Both the position numbers and the translations under genes were made by a program. Shown here one piece after another: positions 7,766-17,215 of a stretch of 39,284 bases of DNA. The notes under the pieces are model-generated. The model had not been told where the DNA came from, made no database searches, and saw only the letters and a list, made by a program, of their open reading frames with translations. The stretch's first letter is position 1, and the number at the start of each line of letters is the position of its first letter. Source of the DNA: CAZISM01 sp964541895 (GTDB lineage Bacteria; Zhuqueibacterota; Zhuqueibacteria; Residuimicrobiales; Residuimicrobiaceae); assembly GCA_964541895.1 (NCBI GenBank), contig CAZISM010000045.1:1-39284 (forward strand), read 5' to 3'.

Positions 7766-9937
7766 ATGAACAGGCGCGTGATCCATATCGGCTTTTTGTT
7801 TCTTTTGACCGTGCAATGGTTGCGGGCGGCGGTGGGGGACTGGAAGACCTACACCAGCACCAAAGACGTTCGCCAGCTGGTATGCCGGGACAGCCTTCTG
7901 TGGGCGGCCACCGAGGGTGGCGTGGTTCGCTATAACGTCTTGCGCGGAACCTCGCGGGCCTTTACCAATTCCGAAGGCCTTTCGGTCAACGATGTGGTGG
8001 CGATCACCATGGATCAGCGCGGCCGTATCTGGGCCGGGCTCGGCAACGGCGACCTGAATATTTATTCACCGCAACAGGATCGCTGGACGCTGAAATCCGA
8101 CTATCACGGCTATGTGATTCAGGATCTGCACGCCTTCGGCGATTCGATCTTTGTATCCCTTTCCATCGGTATCAGCCTGTACGACAGCCGTCGCTGGGAG
8201 GTCAAAGAGACCTATAAAATCGGCGACGTGCGCCGCGTCGCCATCGTGCAGCGGACAATATGGGCGGCCTTGCGCAATGGCGTCCGCCGTGCCAGCCTGG
8301 ATTTTCCCAACCTGATCGCGCCCAGCGCCTGGACTGCCTTTTCGACGGCGAACGGCCTTTCCCAGGATGAAACCTTTGCGATACAGCCATTTGATAACAA
8401 AGTTTTTATTGCCACAAAAGCCGGCCTTTCGGTGTATGACGGCAGCGGCTGGAGCACGCCGGAGCTGAAGGATTTCGCCATCAGCGATCTCGGCCTCTGG
8501 CAGAATAAACTGCTGGCGGTCACCGGTGACGGCGTCTGGGTCCGCACCGCGGCCGGAGCCTGGAGCCGACTCGCCAACTGGATCAACACTGCGCAGCGGG
8601 CAGCTGTAGACAGCCAAAACGCCATCTGGCTGGCTATCCGCAACACCGGGTTCGGATATTGGAAGTCCGGTGATGCCACCTGGACCATCATTGAGCCCAA
8701 CGGCCCGGCAGACAACAAATTCAGCGGTCTGGCGTTCGATCGCGCCGGCAACCTCTGGACCACATCGCCCAGCGGCGGCGTCTCCCGGTTTGACGGCAAA
8801 ACCTGGCAAACGTGGTCGAACAACAACGGCAAACTGGCCGCCAACGATTACCGTGATGTGGTGGTCGATGACCGCAATCGGACCTGGGCCGGCAGTTGGG
8901 GCGGCGGCGTGGCCGTTTTTACCGCCAGCCAGGACACCTACAAGATCTCTTACCTCAATTCGAAAAACAAACGCCTGGCGGGCATTGTCGGCGATGCCAA
9001 TTATGTGGTGGTCAATAAACTCGTCAAGGATCGCCAGGGGCGAATCTGGATTTTAAACCGGCAGGCGGCCGATCAACGGGTTCTGGCGGTGGTGGATTCG
9101 CTGGACAACTGGCAGTATTTTTCCACGCTGGAGGGCATTCGCTCCAATTATGTAACCGCGCTGACGATCGACGACAAAGGCCGCAAGTGGATCGGCACTG
9201 AAAATTCGGGCATCAGCGTGCTCGATGACAAGAGCACACCGTTCGACAAACGAGACGACGATCTCAGCCAGGGGCTTGGCAGTGAAGACGATCTGATTTC
9301 GCTGCAGATCAACAGTCTGGCAGGTGATCTGGACGGCCTGCTCTGGATCGCCACACCGGATGGATTGCAGTACTGGTACTCCGGCAACGCCAAACGTCCG
9401 AATTTTTCCATCATCAACGATAACGTCAACGTCATCTCTGTGGATGTGCGCAACAATAAATGGATCGGCACGGTGGGCGGGCTCACGGTTCTGGAAGCGG
9501 ATGGCTTTACCCGCCAGCACTATTCCACCTCCAACAGTCCGCTGGTATCGGACTATGTGACCTGCTTTGCCTTTGATGAAAAATACGGCTATGTGTACAT
9601 CGGCACCACCAACGGCTTGTCCCGCCTGGAAACGCCCTACACCAAGCCGGCCGGCGATCTCTCGCTGGTGACCGGCTACCCCAATCCGTTTGTCTTGACC
9701 GGATCCACCGCCCTGTTCCACATCGACAACCTGGCGGAAAAATCTTCCCTGCGCATCTATACTCCGGAAGGTCTGCTGGTCCGCTATGTGGCGGCGGAAA
9801 AAATCCTGGGCTCGCGCGCAAGCTGGGACGGGCGCAACGATCGGGGCGAATATGTGGCCGGTGGTATTTATCTGTTTCTGATCACTACGGAAAGCGGCAT
9901 GAGCAAGACCGGCAAAGTGGCTGTGATCCGGCCGTAA
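7766..9937 (+). CDS. Secreted beta-propeller protein with FlgD/T9SS-type C-terminal domain
   Basis: The protein starts with a clear signal peptide (MNRRVIHIGFLFLLTVQWLRA). Many two-component-regulator-propeller type repeats follow, of the form W-A-A-T-x-G-G-V-x-x-Y and D-x-x-G-R-I-W-x-G (for example LLWAATEGGVVRYN, DQRGRIWAGLGNG, DDKGRKWIGTENSG), suggesting one or two seven-bladed propellers to about residue 620. The last 90 residues begin GYPNPF and contain WDGRNDRGEYVAGGIYLFLI, the FlgD-like Ig fold common at the C-termini of FCB-group secreted proteins. PorZ of the type IX secretion system has a similar architecture, but I cannot confirm orthology. A GTG at 7757 overlapping the ribH stop is an alternative start, and ATG 7766 gives the cleaner signal peptide. 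No link to riboflavin synthesis is evident apart from position. Confidence 0.8.
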   Translation: MNRRVIHIGFLFLLTVQWLRAAVGDWKTYTSTKDVRQLVCRDSLLWAATEGGVVRYNVLRGTSRAFTNSEGLSVNDVVAITMDQRGRIWAGLGNGDLNIYSPQQDRWTLKSDYHGYVIQDLHAFGDSIFVSLSIGISLYDSRRWEVKETYKIGDVRRVAIVQRTIWAALRNGVRRASLDFPNLIAPSAWTAFSTANGLSQDETFAIQPFDNKVFIATKAGLSVYDGSGWSTPELKDFAISDLGLWQNKLLAVTGDGVWVRTAAGAWSRLANWINTAQRAAVDSQNAIWLAIRNTGFGYWKSGDATWTIIEPNGPADNKFSGLAFDRAGNLWTTSPSGGVSRFDGKTWQTWSNNNGKLAANDYRDVVVDDRNRTWAGSWGGGVAVFTASQDTYKISYLNSKNKRLAGIVGDANYVVVNKLVKDRQGRIWILNRQAADQRVLAVVDSLDNWQYFSTLEGIRSNYVTALTIDDKGRKWIGTENSGISVLDDKSTPFDKRDDDLSQGLGSEDDLISLQINSLAGDLDGLLWIATPDGLQYWYSGNAKRPNFSIINDNVNVISVDVRNNKWIGTVGGLTVLEADGFTRQHYSTSNSPLVSDYVTCFAFDEKYGYVYIGTTNGLSRLETPYTKPAGDLSLVTGYPNPFVLTGSTALFHIDNLAEKSSLRIYTPEGLLVRYVAAEKILGSRASWDGRNDRGEYVAGGIYLFLITTESGMSKTGKVAVIRP

Positions 9938-10012
9938 CGCCTTGCTGGTTTATATCCAGGCTGCGCCGCGAGTTTTTTTCCACGGGGTATCGTTCATCCG
10001 GTCCAATGACCG

Positions 10013-10079
10013 CATGCAAAATTGCATGAAAAAACTCTTGCTAATTTGTTTACATTCCTTTAATTTAACTTGATATATT
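10013..10079 (+). promoter_or_regulatory. Putative recN promoter with an upstream inverted repeat
   Basis: TTTACA (10049-10054) and GATATA/TATATT (10072-10079) are spaced 17-19 bases apart in an AT-rich stretch. A 7-bp inverted repeat, CATGCAA-AA-TTGCATG (10013-10028), lies about 20 bases upstream of the -35 box. It could be an operator; recN is often under LexA control, but the sequence does not match a LexA box I can name. Confidence 0.35.
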
Positions 10080-10107
10080 CCTGGTTTCTCCCTAAGACGA
10101 CCGACAG

Positions 10108-11814
10108 ATGCTGAAGACGCTCTATATAAAAAATTTTGTTCTTTTAGACGAGCTCACGATCGAGTTTCAGACCGGGCTCAATATCATCACCGGTGAAACC
10201 GGAGCCGGTAAGTCCATTTTAATTGGAGCGTTGGGTGGTTTGCTCGGCGAGCGGCTGAGCAAGGATGTGGTTCGCAGCGGAGCGGACAAGGCCGTTATCG
10301 AGGGGGAATTCGATCTGGCCGGGCTGGCCGCGGTGAGTGAGTTTTTGCAGGCCCATGAAATCGACGACCACTCCGAGGGCCTGACCTTGCGCAGGGAGGT
10401 ATCGAGCGGCGGCAAAGGGCGCTGTTTTGTCAACGATCAGCCTGTGCCGGTAGCGGTTCTGGAAGCGCTGGGCAACCTGCTGGTGGATTTGCATGGCCAG
10501 CACGAACATCAGCTTTTGCTGCAGCCGGTTCATCATGGTCAATATCTCGACGCCTTTCTCGACCTGAATGGGCGGCTCGAGACGTTGAGCCGTTCGTTGT
10601 CGGCTTTTACCGCCCTGTTGCATGAACAGCAGAGCCTGCAGCAACGGGCAGCGGAAGCGCGGCAAAAACGTGATTATCTGCACTACCAGCTCGGCGAGAT
10701 CGATGCGGTGAATCCGCTGGCGGGCGAGGATGAGGAGCTGAAGCAGGAAGAACACATCCTGAAGCACGCCGAGGTGATCTTTGAGAAAACCCAGGCGCTC
10801 TTTCAAAATCTCTATGAATCCGAAGGCTCGGTGTCCGAAGGATTGGCGACAGCGGCCTCCACGCTTGCAGAGCTGGCGCAAATCGATCCCCGCTTTCAGG
10901 CCATGGCCGATGAATGCCAGAACGCGCGTATCCTGGTGGATGAGTTGTCAGCCGGTTTGCGCAGTTATCACGAAGGTATCACCTTTGATCCGGATCGACT
11001 GGAAAAGATCCGCGTGCGCATGTCCAGCCTGGCTGGTTTGAAGAAAAAATTCAGCGGCGATCTGGACCATGTTCTGGAGCAGAGAGTAAAAATCCGCCAG
11101 GAACTCGATCTGGTGGACAATCTCGATGAACGGCTGGCAGCGTTGCGGGAAGAGCTGGAGAAGCAGCGCGAACAGGTGGGCCGGTTGTGCAGCGAGATCT
11201 CGCGACGCCGATCCGAATCGGTGGCCAGGTTCAACAGTCAGGTCATGAGCCTGCTGGTGCCTCTGGGCATGGAAAAAGCGAAATTTGATGTGGCGCTGCA
11301 TCGAATGGAAACCACCTCCGAACCGTTCGTGCGCGTGGACGGCAAGACTGTTCGCGTCACTGCCAATGGTCTGGAGCAGATAGAGTTTATGATGGCGACC
11401 AATCCGGGCGAGGGATTCAAATCCCTGTCTGCGATTGCTTCCGGCGGCGAGATTTCCCGTGTTATGCTGGCACTGAAAACGTTGCTGGCAGAAGTGGACC
11501 GGGTGCCGGTGCTGGTCTTTGATGAAATTGATATTGGCATCTCCGGTCGCATCGCTCTGGCCGTTGGCAAAAGCCTGCGGCGGTTGTCGAAGCGCCATCA
11601 AATTCTGTGCATTACCCATTTGCCCCAGATAGCCGGCATGGCCCATCATCATTATCTGGTGGAAAAAACGGCGGACGATACGTCGACACGCACCACGATC
11701 AGCCGGCTGTCAGAGTCGCAACGCATCGACCAGATTGCCCGCCTGTTTGGTGGAGAACAAGTGACGGACGCATCGCGTCAAAGTGCACGAGAGTTGGTTG
11801 CAGAAGCAGAGTAA
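10108..11814 (+). CDS. recN: DNA repair protein RecN
   Basis: RecN is an SMC-like ATPase that acts in the recombinational repair of double-strand breaks. The Walker A motif GETGAGKS is at residues 29-36 of an N-terminal ATPase lobe beginning MLKTLYIKNFVLLDELTIEF. A central region of heptad-rich helices (about 150-370) forms the short coiled-coil arms. The C-terminal lobe carries the ABC signature SGGEISRVMLALK, Walker B VLVFDEIDIGISG (near residue 470) and the ITHLPQIA switch. The length of 568 residues is normal. It is preceded by 170 bases with a promoter-like sequence, so it probably starts its own transcript. The following TPR gene is 92 bases away and could be co-transcribed. Confidence 0.95.
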   Translation: MLKTLYIKNFVLLDELTIEFQTGLNIITGETGAGKSILIGALGGLLGERLSKDVVRSGADKAVIEGEFDLAGLAAVSEFLQAHEIDDHSEGLTLRREVSSGGKGRCFVNDQPVPVAVLEALGNLLVDLHGQHEHQLLLQPVHHGQYLDAFLDLNGRLETLSRSLSAFTALLHEQQSLQQRAAEARQKRDYLHYQLGEIDAVNPLAGEDEELKQEEHILKHAEVIFEKTQALFQNLYESEGSVSEGLATAASTLAELAQIDPRFQAMADECQNARILVDELSAGLRSYHEGITFDPDRLEKIRVRMSSLAGLKKKFSGDLDHVLEQRVKIRQELDLVDNLDERLAALREELEKQREQVGRLCSEISRRRSESVARFNSQVMSLLVPLGMEKAKFDVALHRMETTSEPFVRVDGKTVRVTANGLEQIEFMMATNPGEGFKSLSAIASGGEISRVMLALKTLLAEVDRVPVLVFDEIDIGISGRIALAVGKSLRRLSKRHQILCITHLPQIAGMAHHHYLVEKTADDTSTRTTISRLSESQRIDQIARLFGGEQVTDASRQSARELVAEAE

Positions 11815-11906
11815 GCAGAATCCTCATAAGAAGAGTGGAATACAGAAGCGGTTCAATACAACTATAGCGGCGTCCTGGTCAGGCAACTATTATAAGTGAG
11901 GGTGCT

Positions 11907-12857
11907 ATGTACAAGCTGTCTCGTTCGGCATGGATGGTCCTGTTGGCCATGTTGATCATCCTGGTTGGCCTTTTTCTTGTGTGCGCACAAAAACGTGCCG
12001 CACAAACGGCCAATGGTAATGATTTGGCGCAAGATGACGATCAGTTCAAGCAGGAGCTGTTGCAGCTGCTGGATTTGACCGAAGATTCCACCGCCACCAA
12101 ACCGTCCAAGGATATGGATGTTACCACCCAGCCGCAGGACGATGTGATGGCCTTGCTGCAGGCGGAAAAGGACAAGTCAAGCGAAAAAAGTGCGGACGCG
12201 GACGAACAAGCCGGCAAAGGGCTGGAGAGCACGCCCAAAACGACTTCGGACAATCTCGGTATTTCAGCGGAAATGTTCACCCGCCTGAAAAATGACGTGG
12301 ACCGGCTGGAAAAAACATTAGAGACCCGCAGTTCCACGGTGGACAGCCTGCGTCGCATCCTGGACAATCGCAACGCCCGTCTGCAGGATCTGGAAGCCAA
12401 ACTGGCTTCGGCCAAACCGGCACAGGCAACCAGCGGCATATCGTCCTCCGGCCGGTCGGGCCTCCGGCAGCGCACGAGCGGCGGCGGCGGCACCACCAGC
12501 CCCGAATATGAAGCGGCCCGCACTCTGTTCGAACAGTTCAAGTACCGCGACGCCATCGATGCGTTCAGCAAAATTCTGGAAAAAGATCCGGACAACGTGC
12601 TGGCGGACAACTGTCAATACTGGATCGGCGAGAGCTACTTTGGCTTAAAAGAGTATCAGCAGGCGGTGATGGAATTTGAAAAAGTGTTCGCCTATTCCAT
12701 GACCGACAAATACGACGACGCCCAGCTGATGATCGGCCTGGCGTACACCCGGAGCGGACAGAAGGACAAAGCGCAGAAAGCGTTTGAGACGTTTTTGAAT
12801 AATTACGCCAACAGCGAGTACGCTCACGTGGCACGCCGATATTACCGGGACATCTAG
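11907..12857 (+). CDS. CpoB/YbgF-like periplasmic TPR protein
   Basis: The N-terminus has one hydrophobic segment (residues 9-27) that would act as an uncleaved anchor or signal sequence; the FLVC at its end is a poor lipobox. A low-complexity acidic region follows, then a coiled coil (about 125-175, with heptads such as RLEKTLETRSSTVDSLRRIL). The C-terminal 120 residues form three tetratricopeptide repeats typical of YbgF/CpoB (YEAARTLFEQFKYRDAIDAF, WIGESYFGLKEYQQAVMEFE, MIGLAYTRSGQKDKAQKAFE). CpoB proteins link outer-membrane constriction (Tol-Pal) with peptidoglycan synthesis in proteobacteria. Neither tol nor pal genes are adjacent here, so only the architecture supports the name. GAGGGTG lies close upstream of the ATG. 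Confidence 0.7.
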   Translation: MYKLSRSAWMVLLAMLIILVGLFLVCAQKRAAQTANGNDLAQDDDQFKQELLQLLDLTEDSTATKPSKDMDVTTQPQDDVMALLQAEKDKSSEKSADADEQAGKGLESTPKTTSDNLGISAEMFTRLKNDVDRLEKTLETRSSTVDSLRRILDNRNARLQDLEAKLASAKPAQATSGISSSGRSGLRQRTSGGGGTTSPEYEAARTLFEQFKYRDAIDAFSKILEKDPDNVLADNCQYWIGESYFGLKEYQQAVMEFEKVFAYSMTDKYDDAQLMIGLAYTRSGQKDKAQKAFETFLNNYANSEYAHVARRYYRDI

Positions 12858-13119
12858 ATCGTCGTTACCTTGACGGCATCGCTGGCATCGCCGCCGAACG
12901 CGGTGCCGGCGTTCACCGCAGCGATCGTCTCCTGAAGGAAACCGTGTCCGTCGCCCCTGCGCGGGGCGACGCATCGGAAGGTGGACAGGCCTGCCGTATC
13001 GGCTCTGCATGCGTCTGTGCGAGGCTGACCACCATGGGCCACGTCCGTCGCAGAGTTCCATGCCGCTTGCCAACCCTCAATTCATCTGCCGTATCGATCT
13101 TAAACTTTCAGAGAGTCTT
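12858..13119. other. Intergenic region before dnaE with a strong GC hairpin
   Basis: No convincing gene is present; short open frames on both strands lack homology. A 9-bp perfect stem, CGTCGCCCC (12949-12957) with GGGGCGACG (12963-12971) around a 5-base loop, is the main structure. It has no U-tract, so it is not a standard terminator. The in-frame extension of dnaE to ATG 13009 crosses this stretch but does not resemble a DnaE N-terminus. Confidence 0.4.
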
Positions 13120-16100
13120 GTGAGTTCGTTCGTCCATTTACACAATCATTCCCATTACAGTCTGCTCGATGGCGCCTGCCGGATCGACGACCTGGTTCGA
13201 ACCGCCAAAGAGTTCGGCATGCCGGCCCTGGCGCTCACCGATCATGGCAATTTGCACGGTGCGGTAGAGTTTTACAAAAAATGTGGCAAGTCCGGCATCA
13301 AACCGCTGATCGGTTGCGAGGTGTATGTAGCCCCGGCGAGTCGACATGACAAGCAATCCGATGGCAGCGGCATGGGCACTTCCTTTCATCTGGTACTGCT
13401 GTGCATGAGCTATGAGGGCTATAAAAACCTGATGAAGCTGGTGTCGGCCGGTTATACCGAGGGCTTTTATTACAAACCCCGCATCGACAAAACGCTCCTG
13501 GCCGAACATCATGAGGGACTGGTCGCCCTCAGCGCCTGCCTGAAAGGGGAGGTGGCGTCACGATTCGTGCGCGAGAACAAGGAAAAGGCGCGGTTGGCCC
13601 TGCAGAGCTATCTCGATATCTTTGGCGATGATTTCTACCTGGAGGTGCAGAATCACGGCATCGGCGATGAGGAAAAAGCCCGCATCGGCTTGCTGGAGCT
13701 GGCCCAGGAAACCGGCGTCAAGGCGGTGGCGACCAACGACATTCATTATCTAAAGCGGGAACATTCGGAAGCGCACGACGTGCTGCTTTGCCTGCAGACC
13801 GGCAAAGACTATGACGATCCGACCCGCATGCGTTATAACACCAGCGAACTCTATTTCAAGAGCGCAGAAGAGATGGCCGCACTTTTCCCCGGCCATCCTG
13901 AACTGCTCGCTCATACGCTTGAGGTGGCGGACAAATGCCACCTGGAAATGCCCTTTGACGTTTTGCACCTGCCGGTCTTTACCACACCCGAATCCGAAGG
14001 CCCGGTTTCTCTTGACGACTATCTGGAAAAGCTGGCTAACGAAGGCATGCGGCAGCGCTATCCTGCAATCACGCCGGAACTGGAACAGCGCCTGCGGCTC
14101 GAACTGGATGTTATTCGAAAAATGGGTTATGCCGGCTACTTTCTCATCACCGCTGATTTCATCCAGTATGCGCGCAGCCAGGATATTCCGGTAGGCCCGG
14201 GCCGCGGTTCGGCGGCCGGCAGTCTGGTGGCCTACTGTTTGGCTATCACCAACCTCGATCCCATACGCTACGACCTGCTCTTTGAGCGTTTTCTTAATCC
14301 CGAACGCGTCTCCATGCCCGATATCGATATCGATTTCTGCTATGAGCGTCGCGAAGAGGTGATCCGCTACGTCAAGGAAAAGTACGGCTACAACAACGTC
14401 TGTCAGATCATCACCTTTGGGACCATGGCGGCGCGTGCGGTCATCCGTGATGTGGGCCGTGTCCTGAAAATGAGTTACAGCGATGTCGATCGCATCGCCA
14501 AGCTGGTGCCGACTACGCTCAACATCAAATTGGAAGAAGCCATCAGCACGGTGCCGGAGCTGCAGCAGTTGGAGAAAAAGGACGACATGCACCGTCGTCT
14601 GATGCAGTATTCGCGGGTGCTGGAAGGCCTGGCGCGACACGCTTCGACCCATGCCGCCGGCGTGGTGATCGCACCCGGCGAGCTGCCCACCTACGTACCG
14701 TTGTACAAGACCAAGGAAGGCGACATCACCACCCAGTACGACATGAAGTCGCTGGAGAGCGTGGGCCTTCTCAAAATGGACTTTTTGGGTTTGCGCACCC
14801 TGACCGTCATTCAGAAAACGGTGAACGCCATCCGTGCCAACCATGATCCTGATTTTAATATTGAAAACATCCCGCTCAACGACGCCCGGGTGTATAAGCT
14901 GTTTGCCAACGGCGAAACCATCGCCCTGTTCCAGTTCGAAAGTTCGGGCATGCAGGAATATCTGAAAAAACTGCAACCGACGTGCCTGGAAGACCTGGTC
15001 GCCATGAACGCCCTCTATCGGCCCGGTCCGATGGACATGATCGATGATTTTATTCGCGGCAAGAAGGATCCGTCCTCGATCAGGTACATGCACCCCCTGC
15101 TGGAGCCGATCCTGAAGGAGACGTACGGCGTGGCCGTCTACCAGGAACAGGTCATGCGCATGGCGGTGGATGTGGCCGGCTTTACCATGGGCGGCTCGGA
15201 TCTGCTGCGTCGCGCCATGGGTAAAAAGAACAAAGAGATCATGGCGGAGCAGCGCATAAAGTTCGTCCAAGGCGCCAAGCTCAAGGGCGTGCCGGATAAA
15301 GTGGCGGGCGAAATTTTCGACAACATGGAAAAATTCGCCGGCTACGGCTTTAACAAATCGCACGCCGCCTGTTATTCGCTGGTGGCGTATCAGACCGGAT
15401 ATCTCAAAGCCTATTATCCGGCCGAATTCATGGCCGCGACGATCTCGAGCGAAATGGGCAACTCGGATCGCGTTACCACGTTTTTAGAAGAGTGCCGGCG
15501 CATGGGGCTCAAAGTGCTGCCGCCGGATGTCAACGAGAGCTTTGCCGATTTTGTGGTCACGACCAGCGGCATCCGCTTCGGGCTCGGCGCCGTCAAGAAC
15601 GTGGGCCGCGCCTCCATCGAAGCCATCGTCGAGGCCCGCAAGAGGGTGGGCCGGTTCACCACCCTGTACGACCTTCTGCTGAACGTGGACCTGCGCGCCA
15701 TCAACAAAAAGGTCCTGGAAAGTCTGATCGAAGCCGGGGCCATGTCGAGCCTGCAGGGCCACCGCGCGCAGCTCTATGCGGCTGTGGAGACCGCTGTGGA
15801 TTTCGCCCAAAAAGTGCAAAGCCAGGAGGAGAGCGGTCAGACCAGCATGTTCGATATGGAAGGGGACAGCACCCTGGCGCCGGCCATTCCGCCTCTGCCC
15901 ATGATCGACGAATGGCCGCCGGCCGATGTTTTGAACAGGGAGAAGGCAATCCTCGGTTTTTATCTCTCGGCCCATCCTCTGGATCGTTTTCGCGATGAGG
16001 TGCGTACCTTTTCCACCGTTGCCATTGAGGGCGCAGCCGGCCTGCGCGACGGTTCGCCGGTTCGCATCGCCGGCCTGATCAGCGATCTGAAGAACCACAT

Positions 16101-16554
16101 GGACCGGCAAAAACGGCCCATGGCCTTTTTCAAGCTGGAGGACTTTACCGGCAGCATGGAAGCCCTTGCGTTCGCCGATGCCTATGAAAAATGCCGCACC
16201 AACATTCAAAAAGACGCCGTGGTCATGGTGATCGGCAAACTCAATACCCGGGAGGGCGATGCCGCCAAAATTCTCGTGGATGAGGTCATTGCGCTCGATG
16301 ACGCGCGTTCCCGGTTTACCAAGAGTCTCTGCGTGGTGATGTCTCTGCCGAAAACGACCGCCGAGGTGCTCCACGATATCAAATCCATACTTGAACATCA
16401 CACCGGTACGGTTCCGGTCTATTTTCGCCTGCAGACCGGCGATAACGGCGATTATTTCCTCCGTTCCCGTTCCATCAAGGTCAAGCCGAGCCTGAAATTG
16501 CTCGACGCGCTGCGCGACAAAGTGGGGCGCGAAAACGTCTGGGTAGGCGCCTGA
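13120..16554 (+). CDS. dnaE: DNA polymerase III subunit alpha
   Basis: DnaE is the replicative polymerase. The protein begins SSFVHLHNHSHYSLLDGA, the PHP domain opening of DnaE1. The polymerase core has PVGPGRGSAAGSLVAYCL, then MPDIDIDF around residues 398-405 holding two of the three catalytic aspartates, and later YGFNKSHAACYSLVAYQT. The tail carries an OB-fold (VRIAGLISDLKNHMDRQKRPMAFFKLED). I chose GTG 13120, preceded by GAGAG, because homology begins exactly there. The frame stays open to an ATG at 13009, but those 37 codons look non-coding. Length from 13120 is 1144 residues, as expected for DnaE1; no exonuclease insertion as in PolC is present. Confidence 0.95.
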   Translation: MSSFVHLHNHSHYSLLDGACRIDDLVRTAKEFGMPALALTDHGNLHGAVEFYKKCGKSGIKPLIGCEVYVAPASRHDKQSDGSGMGTSFHLVLLCMSYEGYKNLMKLVSAGYTEGFYYKPRIDKTLLAEHHEGLVALSACLKGEVASRFVRENKEKARLALQSYLDIFGDDFYLEVQNHGIGDEEKARIGLLELAQETGVKAVATNDIHYLKREHSEAHDVLLCLQTGKDYDDPTRMRYNTSELYFKSAEEMAALFPGHPELLAHTLEVADKCHLEMPFDVLHLPVFTTPESEGPVSLDDYLEKLANEGMRQRYPAITPELEQRLRLELDVIRKMGYAGYFLITADFIQYARSQDIPVGPGRGSAAGSLVAYCLAITNLDPIRYDLLFERFLNPERVSMPDIDIDFCYERREEVIRYVKEKYGYNNVCQIITFGTMAARAVIRDVGRVLKMSYSDVDRIAKLVPTTLNIKLEEAISTVPELQQLEKKDDMHRRLMQYSRVLEGLARHASTHAAGVVIAPGELPTYVPLYKTKEGDITTQYDMKSLESVGLLKMDFLGLRTLTVIQKTVNAIRANHDPDFNIENIPLNDARVYKLFANGETIALFQFESSGMQEYLKKLQPTCLEDLVAMNALYRPGPMDMIDDFIRGKKDPSSIRYMHPLLEPILKETYGVAVYQEQVMRMAVDVAGFTMGGSDLLRRAMGKKNKEIMAEQRIKFVQGAKLKGVPDKVAGEIFDNMEKFAGYGFNKSHAACYSLVAYQTGYLKAYYPAEFMAATISSEMGNSDRVTTFLEECRRMGLKVLPPDVNESFADFVVTTSGIRFGLGAVKNVGRASIEAIVEARKRVGRFTTLYDLLLNVDLRAINKKVLESLIEAGAMSSLQGHRAQLYAAVETAVDFAQKVQSQEESGQTSMFDMEGDSTLAPAIPPLPMIDEWPPADVLNREKAILGFYLSAHPLDRFRDEVRTFSTVAIEGAAGLRDGSPVRIAGLISDLKNHMDRQKRPMAFFKLEDFTGSMEALAFADAYEKCRTNIQKDAVVMVIGKLNTREGDAAKILVDEVIALDDARSRFTKSLCVVMSLPKTTAEVLHDIKSILEHHTGTVPVYFRLQTGDNGDYFLRSRSIKVKPSLKLLDALRDKVGRENVWVGA

Positions 16555-16660
16555 TGGCCTGGCCAAGGTTTGCGAATTTTTTCCGCGCAACATGAAAAGC
16601 CGGATTAGAGTTTCAGCATGTGGATGACCGGGGGTAGAATTGTAAACATATGGAGTCCTG

Positions 16661-17212
16661 ATGGAGCTTGTCATTGAACGCATTCGATTGCTGCTGCTCG
16701 AACCGAAGCAAGCCTGGCAGATCATTCGTGATGAGGATGTCGACACGACTGAACTGGTTCGCAGCTATCTGATATACGTGGCGGCGGTTCCGCCGGTCAG
16801 TTATTTTATCGGACAGCTGTTTTTTTCCAGCCCGCGCATGCCGCTGATTCCCGGCCTCATCGCCGCCATTGCTTTTTATATCCTCATTTTTGTCGCCATC
16901 GTCCTGGCTGCGTTTATCATCAACTCGGTGACGATCGAGTTTGCCATAACGCCCCATGAGACGCGTGCCTTTCGACTGGTGGCATACAGCAGCACGGCAC
17001 CGCTGCTGGCCTCTGTTTTTTTTATCTTTCCTACCTTTGCCTCGCTTTCGGTTTTGGGCTTTTACGGCATCTATCTGTTTAGAACCGGGCTGCCGCTGCT
17101 TATGGAGTGCCCGGAAGAAAAAGCCACACCCTTTACGGTGGTGTCGGTTTTGATCATGGTCGTGCTGGCCGCTCTCACCTTTGGCATTACCCAACTCTTG
17201 ACCTGCCGCTGA
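16661..17212 (+). CDS. Yip1-family multi-pass membrane protein
   Basis: A 183-residue integral membrane protein with about five hydrophobic segments (near residues 35-55, 65-95, 105-125, 125-145 and 158-178). The start, ERIRLLLLEPKQAWQIIRDE, is the recurring N-terminal pattern of bacterial Yip1-domain proteins ('L..P...W..I..E'), followed by a membrane-embedded domain. The biochemical function of bacterial members is unknown. It ends 3 bases before the amidohydrolase gene, so the two are probably in one transcript. The ATG follows GGAGTCCTG, a reasonable ribosome binding site. Confidence 0.65.
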   Translation: MELVIERIRLLLLEPKQAWQIIRDEDVDTTELVRSYLIYVAAVPPVSYFIGQLFFSSPRMPLIPGLIAAIAFYILIFVAIVLAAFIINSVTIEFAITPHETRAFRLVAYSSTAPLLASVFFIFPTFASLSVLGFYGIYLFRTGLPLLMECPEEKATPFTVVSVLIMVVLAALTFGITQLLTCR

Positions 17213-17215
17213 TGT

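Noticed and set aside
12854..13042. 62-codon minus-strand open frame upstream of dnaE
   Set aside because: No recognisable family and no good start context.
13750..15363. 537-codon minus-strand open frame opposite dnaE
   Set aside because: Shadow of the polymerase core; no family resemblance.
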